A stretch of 64,000 bases of DNA from Hyphomicrobiales bacterium (GCA_900466475.1 UBMI01000019.1:62505-126504), one strand, 5' to 3'; shown: positions 32,070 through 41,404, counted from the first letter of the stretch. Translations and numbers: made by a program. Notes: generated by a model from the sequence alone, not told the origin.

Positions 32070-32168
32070 GTGCCACCTTCACCGTCAGACGCGCCGTATC
32101 GGTTGCAAAACACTGACACACGCGCTTTGACTGAACCAGTGAAAATATTGTTTCGCCCCCTCGCTGCT
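31908..32168. repeat. Right copy of the 261-bp direct repeat
   Basis: Matches 29760-30020 without indels. The coding part differs from the left copy at five positions that leave the protein unchanged. Confidence 0.9.
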
Positions 32169-32206
32169 CCCGGGGACATCATGCTGCATCCGGCTTCTGC
32201 GACCCG

Positions 32207-32911
32207 TTACTGGTTTCGAAGCACGCCGACGAGAGCCTTTCCGTCGGTGAAATAGGGATCGCCGCCGCCGTTGCGACCGTCTTTGGTCGGTCCGATGCCA
32301 TTGATCTCATAGCTCGACAAAAGTTGCCCGGCCTTGAGAAGGTCGCTGATCACAAGGTCCCGCTCTGCATCGACATCAGGGCCGATATGATGCGTGATTT
32401 GACCGGTATCGTGGCTGAAGCCGACGCCCCGATCAAAACTTGCCGAGCCCAGCCAGTGTGGGCGGCCATTCGGGCCGGTTTGTTCGGTCAGCCAGAAACG
32501 AACATGGTTGCGTTCGTCGGCGCTTTTGCCGACGGGCTTTTCGAAAGCCAGATCCTGTTTTCTGCCCTCAAAAAGCAGGGGGCTGACCGGCGCATCGAGA
32601 TCAGGCCGATCAAGCACCACGCTCAGTCCGATATCGATCGATGTGCGCAGGGTAATCTTGTCGGCAGGATCCCATCCGGCCGCCGCGAACGCCCGGATGA
32701 CCTCTTCCTTCGAACCGACAAGACCGACATTGATGGGGTCGCCGGGAATACCCTGCTCGGTGGTCGTGACCATGTTGCCAACTTTGGCAACGCGGTCGGC
32801 ATCGTGAAAAATCCAGATTTCGGGAATGACGAAATAGGCAAGCAGCAAATATGTGAACAGCAGGGCAGCCACAGTGCTGGTCGCCATGCGGATTCTCGTG
32901 CGATGACGCAT
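32207..32911 (-). CDS. LssY C-terminal-like domain protein, membrane-anchored
   Basis: 234 aa. The start at MRHRTRIRMATSTVAALLFT has GGGGGGAT upstream; a longer frame exists. One N-terminal membrane helix (to about residue 34) is followed by a soluble domain with GDPINVGLVGSKEEVIRAFA, AAGWDPADK, and RNHVRFWL, the LssY_C signature (a domain named from the Legionella secretion locus, also found fused to DedA/PAP2 proteins). Probably periplasmic and attached to the inner membrane. The function is unknown. Before the insertion it would have been the neighbour of gltS. Confidence 0.8.
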   Translation of the reverse strand: MRHRTRIRMATSTVAALLFTYLLLAYFVIPEIWIFHDADRVAKVGNMVTTTEQGIPGDPINVGLVGSKEEVIRAFAAAGWDPADKITLRTSIDIGLSVVLDRPDLDAPVSPLLFEGRKQDLAFEKPVGKSADERNHVRFWLTEQTGPNGRPHWLGSASFDRGVGFSHDTGQITHHIGPDVDAERDLVISDLLKAGQLLSSYEINGIGPTKDGRNGGGDPYFTDGKALVGVLRNQ

Positions 32912-33085
32912 TGGAAATCCCCCCAGATTGCCAGGGAGGATCATACGCCGAACATGCGGCGGCGACATTCATAATTTGCAGTTGTCCGCTCGATCTCGAT
33001 CGAAGCAAAAAGCAAACGCACAGGACGTCGACTGTCGCGCCTGCGGCAGCGTTCATTAGAAACTGCTTGAATTCTGATGCGCATG

Positions 33086-33095
33086 TTGTATACAA
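33086..33095. promoter_or_regulatory. GntR-type operator
   Basis: TTGTATACAA, a perfect palindrome of the form bound by FCD-class GntR regulators, 28 bases upstream of the GntR start codon. Confidence 0.6.
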
Positions 33096-33123
33096 GTTGT
33101 TTATCAGCTCGTGGAGCAGATCC

Positions 33124-33804
33124 ATGTCGCTTTCATTCTCTTCGCAGCCGGATGCCGCCCAGGACATGGTCTATGCCTGGTTGAAGCAGCACGTGCTGAC
33201 CTTGCCCCGCCATGAGACGACTTTCCTGACGGAGTCGCAGGTCTGCCGGGAGACCGGAGTTTCCCGAACTCCCGTGCGGGAGGCGTTCCTGCGGCTGGAA
33301 GCCGACGGCTTGCTCAAGATCATGCCGAAGAAGGGGGCCTACATCGCGCCGATCACCGAGGCCGAGATCGACGATATCATGCAGGCACGGCGCCTCGTCG
33401 AAGAATGGTGCGCGCAGCAGGCGAGCAGTTTCGGCAGCAGCGTCGCCGGTGAATTGGACAGGATGATCGAGCGGCAGGAACAGGTTCGCAACGATCCCGT
33501 CGCCTTCATCGAAAGCGATCGGGAATTCCACAGGACAATCGTGCGGGCAGCAGGCAACGCGGTTCTCGCAACATTCTACGAGAGCCTGCGGGATCGGCAG
33601 GTCAGGATGGGCGTGCATGCCATCTCCGTCGGCAGCCGGATCGACGAGGTCCTGGCCGAACATCGCGCAATTGTCGATGCGATCCGGGCTGGCGAGCCGG
33701 CACGGGCGGTGGCGGCGGTCGGCGAGCATCTGGCGAGGACGCTGACGGCATTGCGGGCACCGGCTTTCGGCGGCCGGGCTGCCGTCTCTCGGGCTACGGA
33801 ATAG
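33124..33804 (+). CDS. GntR family regulator, FCD class
   Basis: 226 aa. The start at 33124 has GGAG upstream and begins before the winged helix (LTESQVCRETGVSRTPVREA, FLRLEADGLL); the frame is open much further upstream, but that part is not protein-like. The C-terminal FCD helical domain has the metal/ligand pattern (DREFHRTIV, EHRAIVDAI). FCD regulators sense carboxylic acids. Its position before the flavin monooxygenase genes in the same direction suggests it controls them. A TTGTATACAA palindrome lies just upstream. Confidence 0.9.
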   Translation: MSLSFSSQPDAAQDMVYAWLKQHVLTLPRHETTFLTESQVCRETGVSRTPVREAFLRLEADGLLKIMPKKGAYIAPITEAEIDDIMQARRLVEEWCAQQASSFGSSVAGELDRMIERQEQVRNDPVAFIESDREFHRTIVRAAGNAVLATFYESLRDRQVRMGVHAISVGSRIDEVLAEHRAIVDAIRAGEPARAVAAVGEHLARTLTALRAPAFGGRAAVSRATE

Positions 33805-33887
33805 CCGCTGCACGGACGCAAACTTAAGGCTGACAGGAAAGCAGGAATGGCAATCGGATAATTCAGATCAGCACCGGGGGGCCGGAC

Positions 33888-34412
33888 ATGGAACCAGTTT
33901 TCGACGTGAATGCATTCAGGCAGGCGTTGGGGCAGTTTCCGACCGGTGTGTGCGTGGTCACCAGTGTCGTCGGCACGGAGAGGCTCGGTGTGACGATCAG
34001 CTCGTTCAACTCGCTTTCGCTCGACCCGCCGCTGGTCCTGTTCAGCATCGATCGCCGTGCGGCCAGCCTGCCGCTTTGGCAGCAGGCAACGGCTTACACG
34101 ATCAACGTTCTCTCGGAAAACCAGGCAGATCTTTCGGGCCGCTTCTCGCGGTCGCTGACCGACAAATGGGAAGGGATCACCTGCGAGATGCGGGCAGGGC
34201 ACGGTCCCACATTGCCGGGTGCTGCGGCGGTGTTTCACTGCGCGTGTTGGGCCGTCCATCAGGGCGGCGACCATCTTCTTTTCATAGGCAAAGTCATCTC
34301 GTTCCGCACGTTCCGTGACCGCCATCCGCTGGTCTTTTCCAAGGGCCGTTACGCCGCCCTGGAAAATGAAAGATTCGCCGATCAATCGTGGCCGTTGGCC
34401 TCGCACTATTGA
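33888..34412 (+). CDS. Flavin reductase of a two-component monooxygenase
   Basis: 174 aa, the HpaC-like flavin reductase domain: FRQALGQFPTGVCVVTSVVG, GVTISSFNSLSLDPPLVLFS, INVLSENQADLSGRFS and a final GRYAAL. It reduces FMN/FAD with NAD(P)H for the partner oxygenase. It ends 11 bases before the oxygenase start, so the two are co-translated. Confidence 0.9.
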   Translation: MEPVFDVNAFRQALGQFPTGVCVVTSVVGTERLGVTISSFNSLSLDPPLVLFSIDRRAASLPLWQQATAYTINVLSENQADLSGRFSRSLTDKWEGITCEMRAGHGPTLPGAAAVFHCACWAVHQGGDHLLFIGKVISFRTFRDRHPLVFSKGRYAALENERFADQSWPLASHY

Positions 34413-34423
34413 AGGGGGTAGTG

Positions 34424-35905
34424 ATGTTGAAGACAGGTGCACAGCATATCGAAGCCCTGCGCGACGGCAGGCAGGTGTTCATCAACGGCGCTGTTGCGGG
34501 CGATGTCACCGCGCATCCGGCCTTTCGCGAAACGGTACGGTCCGTGGCGCGGCTCTATGACTTCCAGAGCGAGGAGCGGAACCGGTCGCTCATGACCTGC
34601 GAAACGGAGAGCGGGGATCGCGCAAGCCGGATCTGGCAGATGCCGGCGACCTACACGGAACTCGTGGAGCGACGCAAGGCGCTGGAGACATGGGCCACAC
34701 TGCATTGCGGTTTCCTTGGCCGCGCTCCCGATCATGTCGCCTCCTGCCTGTCCGGCATGATGATGGGGATCGATGTGTTCCGGGATCATGATCCGAAGCG
34801 CGCCGATGCGCTGGCCGACTACTATCGCCATGCCCGCGACAGCGACCTCTACCTGACTTACGTGATCATCAATCCGCAGGCGGACCGGTCGAAGACGGCA
34901 AGCCAGCAGCAGGACCGCACGCTGACTGCCGGTGTCGTCGATCAGGATGCGGAGGGCCTGACGATCCGCGGCGCAAAGATGCTGGCGACGGGTGCGATCA
35001 TGGCCAACGAAGTCCTCGTGACCTGCATCCAGCCGCTGTCGGAAGGCGACGAGCTCTATGCCGTCTCCTTCGCCGTCCCGATGAATGCGCGCGGCATGAC
35101 AATCATGTCCCGCAAATCCTACGAGGAACATGCGGTGAGCGTGTTCGACAATCCGCTCGCCAGTCGCTTCGACGAGAACGATGCGGTCCTCTATTTCGAT
35201 GACGTCAAGGTGCCCTGGGACAGGGTATTCATCAACCAGGATATCAAGATGTGCCAGCGGCAGTTTCATGGCACGCCGGCGCATGTCCTGCAGAACTATC
35301 AGGCGCAGATCCGCCTGATGGTGAAGATGCGCTTCCTGTCGGGGCTGGCGCATCGCATTGCCGAAACCAATGGCATCGTCAATTTCCCGCAGGTGCGTGA
35401 GATCCTCGGCTCGCTGGCAGCCCAGAATGCGATGGTCGACGCCTTTGTCCACGCCATGGAGGTCAAGGGGCAGATGCGCGGCCGCTATTTCGTCCCGGAT
35501 GCGCACATGCTCTATTCGGCGCAGGTGCTGACCCAGAAACTTTATCCCGCCGTGATCTCGACCCTGCGCGAACTGGCGGGCGGCGGATTGATCATGCTGC
35601 CTTCGAGCGTCGCCGATTTCGCCGACCCGCAGCTGAAGGAACTGATCGAGAGGACGCAGCAATCACCGGCAACGAGCGCCGAAGGACGGGTGAAGCTGTT
35701 CAAGCTGGCCTGGGATGCGATCGGCTCGGAATTCGCCTCGCGCCATACACAATACGAAATGTTCTATGCCGGGGCGAATTTCGTCACCACCAACCACAGC
35801 TTCCGCACCTTCGACTGGCATGCCGGCACGAGGCTCGTCGACCAGATGCTGGATTCCTATTCGCTCGAGGGCGAGCGTCCGGCCGATGCCGCGGTGGCGG
35901 CATGA
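34424..35905 (+). CDS. 4-hydroxyphenylacetate 3-hydroxylase (HpaB) family oxygenase
   Basis: 493 aa. The start at MLKTGAQHIEALRDGRQVFI is the family N-terminus and has GGGGG upstream. Typical blocks are INGAVAGDVTAHPAF, TYVIINPQADRSKTASQQQD, GLTIRGAKMLATGA, VPWDRVFINQD and a C-terminal GANFVTTNHSFRTFDW. These enzymes use FADH2 from a reductase to hydroxylate a phenol ring. The true phenol is not fixed by sequence; relatives act on 4-hydroxyphenylacetate, chlorophenols or others. The next gene, a cupin, overlaps it as ATGA. Confidence 0.88.
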   Translation: MLKTGAQHIEALRDGRQVFINGAVAGDVTAHPAFRETVRSVARLYDFQSEERNRSLMTCETESGDRASRIWQMPATYTELVERRKALETWATLHCGFLGRAPDHVASCLSGMMMGIDVFRDHDPKRADALADYYRHARDSDLYLTYVIINPQADRSKTASQQQDRTLTAGVVDQDAEGLTIRGAKMLATGAIMANEVLVTCIQPLSEGDELYAVSFAVPMNARGMTIMSRKSYEEHAVSVFDNPLASRFDENDAVLYFDDVKVPWDRVFINQDIKMCQRQFHGTPAHVLQNYQAQIRLMVKMRFLSGLAHRIAETNGIVNFPQVREILGSLAAQNAMVDAFVHAMEVKGQMRGRYFVPDAHMLYSAQVLTQKLYPAVISTLRELAGGGLIMLPSSVADFADPQLKELIERTQQSPATSAEGRVKLFKLAWDAIGSEFASRHTQYEMFYAGANFVTTNHSFRTFDWHAGTRLVDQMLDSYSLEGERPADAAVAA

Positions 35906-36288
35906 GCTCTCCGATTTCGGCCTTCCGGGAGCACAAGGAGTTCCACCGCGTCGACATGGATACCGGCTGGCATGGTCCTTCCGGCTATCCGCCCGGCATC
36001 GAACAGAAGATACTGGCGGGACGCCTGGACGAGACCGCAGGCAGGGGCAGCCGCACCCGCTTGCTCCGCTTCAGCCCGGGTGCACGGACCGAGCGGCCGT
36101 TTGTCCACGATTACTGGGAGGAGGTCTATCTGCTCGAGGGCGACCTGATCGTCGGCGATGGAACAGAACTGGCGACGACCTTCTCCATCCATACCTATGC
36201 CTGCCGTCCGCCCGGTGTCTTTCACGGACCATTCAGATCGGAGACGGGATGTCTGCTGCTGGAGGTCCACTACTATGACGCACCATAG
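35902..36288 (+). CDS. Cupin-domain protein of the monooxygenase cluster
   Basis: 128 aa, one cupin barrel. FVHDYWEEVYLLEGDLIVGD and PPGVFHGPF give the two cupin motifs, although the usual first-motif His pair is reduced to one His (FVHDYWEE). It starts inside the oxygenase stop codon (ATGA), so it is coupled to it. It may process or sequester the reactive hydroxylation product; no direct evidence. Confidence 0.85.
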   Translation: MSSPISAFREHKEFHRVDMDTGWHGPSGYPPGIEQKILAGRLDETAGRGSRTRLLRFSPGARTERPFVHDYWEEVYLLEGDLIVGDGTELATTFSIHTYACRPPGVFHGPFRSETGCLLLEVHYYDAP

Positions 36289-36437
36289 ATTCTGACGCAG
36301 GGCGGCCGCCTCCTGCAGCCTCAGCTGCCAATGACCATCTCGTCTTATTCGGCTCCGCTTCCGGAAGCAGGAGCCGCTTAGTTGAGTTGTGTCACTGTGT
36401 AAGCGGTGGCGCCGTGCGTAGCCTTCTTCAGGCTCGT

Positions 36438-37673
36438 TTATTTCCTCCGAGGGGTGTCGGCGCCGACCACATGCTCCTCTTCGGCCGGAAGACGTGCTCC
36501 TGCGATCTTGACGGCCGCGATATCGCCGTTGAGCTCCTTGAGTTCGTCCGGGGTGAAGTTCACCGAAGCCGCGCCGATGTTCTGCTGCATGTGCGCGATC
36601 TTCGTGGTGCCGGGAATAGGAACGATCCATGGCTTCTGCGCCAGCAGCCAGCCGAGCGCGATTTGCGAAGGGGCCGCTTCCTTGCGCTGCGCCCATTTCA
36701 AGACCACGGCGTAGAGCGCCAAGTTGGCCTTCAGGTTTTCCGGGGAGTAACGCGGTACGAGCGCGCGGAAATCAAACGCACCGCCGCCGGCCTGAAGATC
36801 GAACGTCGCGCCAGCGCCAAAACGGGTGTCGGCGTTCATCTTCCCGGAGAGAAAGCCCATACCGAGGGGACTCCAGCAGACGAAGCCGATCCCGAGCTCC
36901 TCGCAAAGGGGCAGGACTTCTGCCTCCGGGCCGCGCCAGATCATCGAATACTCGTTCTGGATGGCGGCGAGGGGGAGTTCCGCGTGGGCGCGGCGGATGG
37001 TCTGGATACCGGGTTCCGAGAGACCCCAGTTGAGCACCTTGCCCTCGGCCATCATATCCCTGACGACGCCAGCCACGTCTTCGATGGGGACAGTGGGGTC
37101 GACCCGATGCTGATAGAGCAAGTCGATGTGATCCGTCCTCAGACGCTTGAGCGAACCCTCGACCGCGCGACGAACATGCTCCGGTCTGCTGTTCATGCCA
37201 CGGTCCCCCATCTTGCCGGTGTCAGGGTCGATGTCGCCGCCGAACTTGGTCTCGATATAGACCTGATTTCGGACACTCTGCAGCGCCTCTCCAACGATGT
37301 CCTCGGAGACGAAAGGTCCGTACATCTCGGCCGTGTCGATCAGGGTCACGCCGCTGTCCACCGCGCTTCGAATGAGGCGGATCGCTTCACCACGCTCGAG
37401 CGTACTGGTGTAGAAGTCGGTGACGACGCCCTCCTTCGGCCCGGGGAGCCACTGGCAACCTAGGCCGACGGGAGATACGTTGAGACTTCCCAACTTTCGT
37501 GGACCAGACACGGCGGAGGCTCCCGATATCGTGGCATTTGCCGCCGCGGGTTGCGCCCCAAGACCGCACATCAATGCGACGCCACCGAGCATTGCTCCAG
37601 ATAGCAGAACATTGCGGCGGCTCATGACCACTGAGCCGGTAGCGGCGAGGTTACTTTCATTATTGTCAGGCAT
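36438..37673 (-). CDS. Tat-exported aldo/keto reductase
   Basis: 411 aa, about 70 longer than a bare aldo/keto reductase. The N-terminus carries a twin-arginine signal (MSRRNVLLSGAMLGGVALMC) within residues 17-36. The barrel has the catalytic tetrad: Asp/Tyr in LIDTAEMYGPF, Lys in ETKFGGD, His in LLYQHRVD. A PIPGTTKIAHMQQN block near the C-terminus binds NADP(H). Export of an NADPH enzyme is unusual; it may fold with cofactor before Tat transport or use another. It is followed on the same strand by a related AKR gene further upstream (37775), about half identical by eye. Confidence 0.85.
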   Translation of the reverse strand: MPDNNESNLAATGSVVMSRRNVLLSGAMLGGVALMCGLGAQPAAANATISGASAVSGPRKLGSLNVSPVGLGCQWLPGPKEGVVTDFYTSTLERGEAIRLIRSAVDSGVTLIDTAEMYGPFVSEDIVGEALQSVRNQVYIETKFGGDIDPDTGKMGDRGMNSRPEHVRRAVEGSLKRLRTDHIDLLYQHRVDPTVPIEDVAGVVRDMMAEGKVLNWGLSEPGIQTIRRAHAELPLAAIQNEYSMIWRGPEAEVLPLCEELGIGFVCWSPLGMGFLSGKMNADTRFGAGATFDLQAGGGAFDFRALVPRYSPENLKANLALYAVVLKWAQRKEAAPSQIALGWLLAQKPWIVPIPGTTKIAHMQQNIGAASVNFTPDELKELNGDIAAVKIAGARLPAEEEHVVGADTPRRK

Positions 37674-37774
37674 GGAGCGCTCCTTGCGTCTTGATCTGAG
37701 AAGGTTTCACGTCGCGGTTGGCTATTGTGGGAGCAGGCGCGGACATGAGGATTCGCTCCCTTCGCGAATGAGGA

Positions 37775-38764
37775 TCAGCCGTTTGTCAGCTTGAGATGCT
37801 CTTCATTGAGCCGCGCCCCGTGGATTTCGATCCGGGCCAGCGCGTCATCGATGTCCCTGATGTCATCGGAGGAAAAGACGACATCGGCAGCGCCGATATT
37901 TTCCCGGATGCGCTCCAGCTTCCTGGTGCCGGGGATCGGCACGATGAAAGGCTTGCGGTAAAGCAGCCACGCGAGTGCGATCTGGGCAGGCGTGCAACCC
38001 CTGGCAACAGCCACACGGTGCAAGAGATCGATCAGAGCCTGATTGGCGAGGCGGGCCTCCTCGGTGTATCGTGGCTGATAAGAGCGGAAGTCGTTCTCCC
38101 CAATTGCCGTGGCGGCGCTGATCGTTCCTGTCAGAAATCCTTGTCCAAGGGGAGACCACGGCACGAAACCAATGCCGAGCTCCTCGCAAACTGCCAGAAC
38201 TTCGGCTTCCGGATCACGCGTCCAGAGGGAATATTCGCTTTGGAGAGCCGCCACGGGCTGGACTTCGTGAGCGCGACGGATGGTTGCCGCGCTCGCTTCG
38301 GACAGACCGAAGTGACCAACCTTCCCGGCGGCCACGAGGTCCTTCACGGTGCCGGCAACGTCTTCGATAGGGACATTGGGATCGACACGGTGCTGATAGA
38401 GCAGGTCGATACGATCGGTCCTGAGCCGGGTGAGCATGGCATCGACCACCGAGCGAATTCGCTCCGGCCTGCTGTTCGTGCCCGGCCCGGTCGCGCCAAA
38501 CCGGCCTTCGAGATCGAAGCCGAACTTGGATGCGATGATCACCTCGTCCCTGATCGGAGCGAGCGCTTCACCGACAAGCTCCTCGTTCGTCCACGGGCCA
38601 TAGGCCTCGGCGGTGTCGAAAAGGGTAATGCCGAGATCATGAGCGCCACGGATGATGCGGATGGATTCCGCCTTATCGGGAGACTGCCCGTAGATCGAGG
38701 TGAAACTCATCGTTCCATAGCCGATTTCTGAAACGGCCAATTCTCCAAGCATGCGCGTTTTCAT
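37775..38764 (-). CDS. Aldo/keto reductase
   Basis: 329 aa without signal peptide, the usual AKR13-like length. Tetrad: Asp/Tyr in LFDTAEAYGPW, Lys in IASKFGFD, His in LLYQHRVD; cofactor segment FIVPIPGTRKLERIRENIGA. Reduces aldehydes or ketones with NADPH. It is divergent from a LysR gene and lies upstream of the Tat-exported paralog on the same strand, so both may be under the same control. Confidence 0.9.
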   Translation of the reverse strand: MKTRMLGELAVSEIGYGTMSFTSIYGQSPDKAESIRIIRGAHDLGITLFDTAEAYGPWTNEELVGEALAPIRDEVIIASKFGFDLEGRFGATGPGTNSRPERIRSVVDAMLTRLRTDRIDLLYQHRVDPNVPIEDVAGTVKDLVAAGKVGHFGLSEASAATIRRAHEVQPVAALQSEYSLWTRDPEAEVLAVCEELGIGFVPWSPLGQGFLTGTISAATAIGENDFRSYQPRYTEEARLANQALIDLLHRVAVARGCTPAQIALAWLLYRKPFIVPIPGTRKLERIRENIGAADVVFSSDDIRDIDDALARIEIHGARLNEEHLKLTNG

Positions 38765-38897
38765 TGATTTTCAGCCTGTTCACAGGGTTCGAGTTCGGCC
38801 CGCATGTGCGGCGGGCGGCCTGAAAACAAACATACTCTGGTGACGAATGATGCATTAGATGCTTAATTGTGCTTGGGCTTATAAGATGAGATAATAA

Positions 38898-39809
38898 ATG
38901 CGGCGAAACGATTTGGGTGATCTGAACGTGTTCCTGGCCGTCGCCGAGGAACAGAGTTTTACGAAGGCCGCAGCCCGCCTGGGGCAATCCCAGTCCTCGC
39001 TCAGTCAGACGATCCGCAGGTTGGAGGAACGTCTGGGCATGCGGCTGCTGACGCGCACGACACGTTCAGTGGCAACAACCGAAGCAGGGGAGCAGCTGAT
39101 CGAGACCCTGAAGCCGGCGCTTTCCGACGTCGAGGCGCGACTGGCGATGTTGAGCGAGCTGAAGGACAAGCCATCGGGCAGCATCCGGCTGACCGCTGAG
39201 CGCCACGCGGCCGAGACGATACTGTGGCCTGCGATCTCGCGCCTCGTCCAAGACTATCCGGAAGTCAAAGTCGAAGTCGCCATCGACGCATCCTTCACCG
39301 ACATCGTCTCCGGGCGCTTCGATGCCGGCATCCGCCTTGGCGAACATGTCGAGAAGGACATGATCGCTGTTCGGATCGGGCCGGATCTACGCCTCGTCGT
39401 CGTCGCGTCTCCAACATACCTCGCCCGGTGCGGGTTTCCGCAGACGCCTCACGATTTGACGCGGCACCGGTGCATGAACGTGCGCCTTCCAACCACCGGC
39501 GGGCTTTATGCCTGGGAATTCGAGAAGGACGGTCACGAACTGAACGTCCGGGTCGACGGGCCTTTTATCTTCACGGACGAGTCCCTTGCAATGCAGGCGG
39601 CGATCGAAGGACACGGCCTGGCCATGGTGTGGGATGACGTGGCGCTTCCTGCAATATCCGAAGGCAAGCTTGTCCATGTCCTTGAGGATTGGTGCCAGCC
39701 CTTCTCGGGCTATCATCTCTACTATGCCGACAGACGGCATCCGTCGGCCGCGTTCACCGCCTTGCTGCGCGAGCTTCGGGCGCGGGCCCTTCAAAGAAGA
39801 CCTGTGTAA
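38898..39809 (+). CDS. LysR family regulator
   Basis: 303 aa. The HTH reads FTKAAARLGQSQSSLSQTIR, then RLEERLGMRLLTRTTRSV, followed by a complete LysR substrate-binding domain (EVKVEVAIDASFTDIVSGRF). It is divergent from the aldo/keto reductase and likely controls it; ATTA-N6-TAAT at about 38851-38864 in the gap is a weak candidate site. It converges with the GST gene. Confidence 0.9.
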   Translation: MRRNDLGDLNVFLAVAEEQSFTKAAARLGQSQSSLSQTIRRLEERLGMRLLTRTTRSVATTEAGEQLIETLKPALSDVEARLAMLSELKDKPSGSIRLTAERHAAETILWPAISRLVQDYPEVKVEVAIDASFTDIVSGRFDAGIRLGEHVEKDMIAVRIGPDLRLVVVASPTYLARCGFPQTPHDLTRHRCMNVRLPTTGGLYAWEFEKDGHELNVRVDGPFIFTDESLAMQAAIEGHGLAMVWDDVALPAISEGKLVHVLEDWCQPFSGYHLYYADRRHPSAAFTALLRELRARALQRRPV

Positions 39810-39878
39810 GCATGCGGACGTCGAACAAGCTGCGATGTTCGCGGCGCCGAGGCTTCCGCCACCCATCCCCAACCGGAC

Positions 39879-40535
39879 TTACCGCCCGCCGGCCGATACG
39901 GCAAGGAACACCGCCTTCTGTGCCTCGAAGGCGCGCTTGAATGGGGGCCGCGCCTGTCCGCGTGCGATATAGGCGCAGAGGTTGGGATATTCCCCGAGCA
40001 GGGACGATCCCTCCAGCCGCAGCAGCACCGAGATCATCTGCAGGTCGCCGGCGCTGAAATCTCCGTCCAGCCAGTCGGCATCGCCGAGCCGGGCGGAGAG
40101 TTCGCCGAGCCGCTTGCGGATGCGTCTTTCGACATGGGCCTGCCGCTCCGGGTACCAGCTCTCCTTGCCCTCTTCAAATCTGGCGGTCTCGCGGTCGACG
40201 ATGACGGGTTCCATCGTGGAGATGGCGGCAAAGATCCAGGTGATCGCGCGCGCCCGGGCGTTGGCATCATCGGGCAGCAGGCCGCCATGATTGAGGGCGA
40301 TATGCAGGATGATCGCGCCGGATTCGAAGAGCGCGAGATCGCCTTCCTCATAGGTCGGGATCTGCCCGAAGGGCTGAAGCGCAAGATGGGCATGCTCTTT
40401 CATCGTCTTGAAGGAGACGAGGCGGACATCATAGGGCTGGCCTGCTTCCTCCAGCGCCCAGCGCACGCGCATATCGCGCGCAAGGCCCTTGCCGCGATCG
40501 GGCGAGCGTTCGAAGGCGGTAATGGTGATCGTCAT
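39879..40535 (-). CDS. Glutathione S-transferase family protein
   Basis: 218 aa. Thioredoxin-fold N-terminus (RVRWALEEAGQPYDVRLVSF), cis-Pro in QPFGQIPTYEE, glutathione contact LFESGAIILHIA, then the helical C-domain with WLDGDFSAGDLQMISVLLRL. Cytoplasmic. GGAGG precedes the ATG. The substrate is unknown. Confidence 0.9.
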   Translation of the reverse strand: MTITITAFERSPDRGKGLARDMRVRWALEEAGQPYDVRLVSFKTMKEHAHLALQPFGQIPTYEEGDLALFESGAIILHIALNHGGLLPDDANARARAITWIFAAISTMEPVIVDRETARFEEGKESWYPERQAHVERRIRKRLGELSARLGDADWLDGDFSAGDLQMISVLLRLEGSSLLGEYPNLCAYIARGQARPPFKRAFEAQKAVFLAVSAGGR

Positions 40536-40756
40536 TTGTGTCCTCCGTGATCTGTCCGTCTGGAAGACGGGCAGGCGGGCCTGAATCCGACAGCGAGATG
40601 TTAGTTCTTAGCTATCCGTCATGCCTGCGCGACATCCCCCGCCGGGCCCAATATCACGGGATCACGGCGGAAATCGTCGGAACTTGGTAGCAATGCGGCC
40701 GCTTGATCTCCGCAATGCCGGGGTTGCTCGCGGCGGCCATTATCGGCCGAGCAAAC

Positions 40757-41185
40757 CTAAACGGGCGCTCCGGCGGAGCCGGGCACTTTGCCAAACCGGT
40801 TGGCAGTTTTCGAGCCAGGAGCGAGGATGATTGCAAGATGGAGCGCCAGCAGAAAAATGCCGGTGAGAATTGCCCCGATCAGGGAGCCAACTGCCTCGTA
40901 ATAGCTATAGACCAAATGAAGCAAGAAGACTGAAGGGCTCCACCAGCCGCTCTGATCGAAGTCATGCAGACGCGTCACCATCAAGCAAAGGCTGGCGATG
41001 ATAGCCAGCACATAGGTCAGGGCGACCAACGCCTCAACCATAGGAATCGTCTGCCGAGTTCCGACCGGCGTCAGTAGGCGAGTGAGCGCGAATATCGCGG
41101 CCGCGGCGAAAGCGATGACTGCCATGTTGGACAGGAAATAGCGAAGACGACCAAGCCTACCGTGTAACGAGAATGCTCTGAGCAT
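40757..41185 (-). CDS. DUF805 family membrane protein
   Basis: 142 aa. The family opening LHGRLGRLRYFLSNM is followed by four membrane helices, and LHDFDQSGWW is the DUF805 loop signature. The C-terminus is a short cytoplasmic tail. AAGGGG precedes the ATG. The function is unknown. Confidence 0.88.
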   Translation of the reverse strand: MLRAFSLHGRLGRLRYFLSNMAVIAFAAAAIFALTRLLTPVGTRQTIPMVEALVALTYVLAIIASLCLMVTRLHDFDQSGWWSPSVFLLHLVYSYYEAVGSLIGAILTGIFLLALHLAIILAPGSKTANRFGKVPGSAGAPV

Positions 41186-41296
41186 TGAATCCCCTTGCCG
41201 CTGATCGAGAAAAACACTCTCGCGCTCATAGTTAGACGATTGCTTCGAAGCAGCGCGGTCGGCCGCTCCGTGGATTAAATCTCACTGGCTGCCCCC

Positions 41297-41310
41297 TTGA
41301 TCTCTGTCAA
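41297..41310. promoter_or_regulatory. FNR/FixK-type anaerobic box of the nap operon
   Basis: TTGATCTCTGTCAA matches the TTGA-N6-TCAA consensus exactly. It lies about 150 bases before the napE start, in a gap with no other gene. Confidence 0.7.
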
Positions 41311-41404
41311 GGACTGCCGGGCGGGCCTGCGATACACCTTCTCATGTACCCGATTCCTGGACGTGCAGCGCCTGCGATGGCGCGACAGGAGATGGTGATT
41401 GGCC

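Noticed and set aside
34388..34424. Earlier start for the HpaB-type oxygenase
   Set aside because: It would overlap the reductase gene end and lacks a ribosome site; the GGGGG-preceded ATG fits the family N-terminus.
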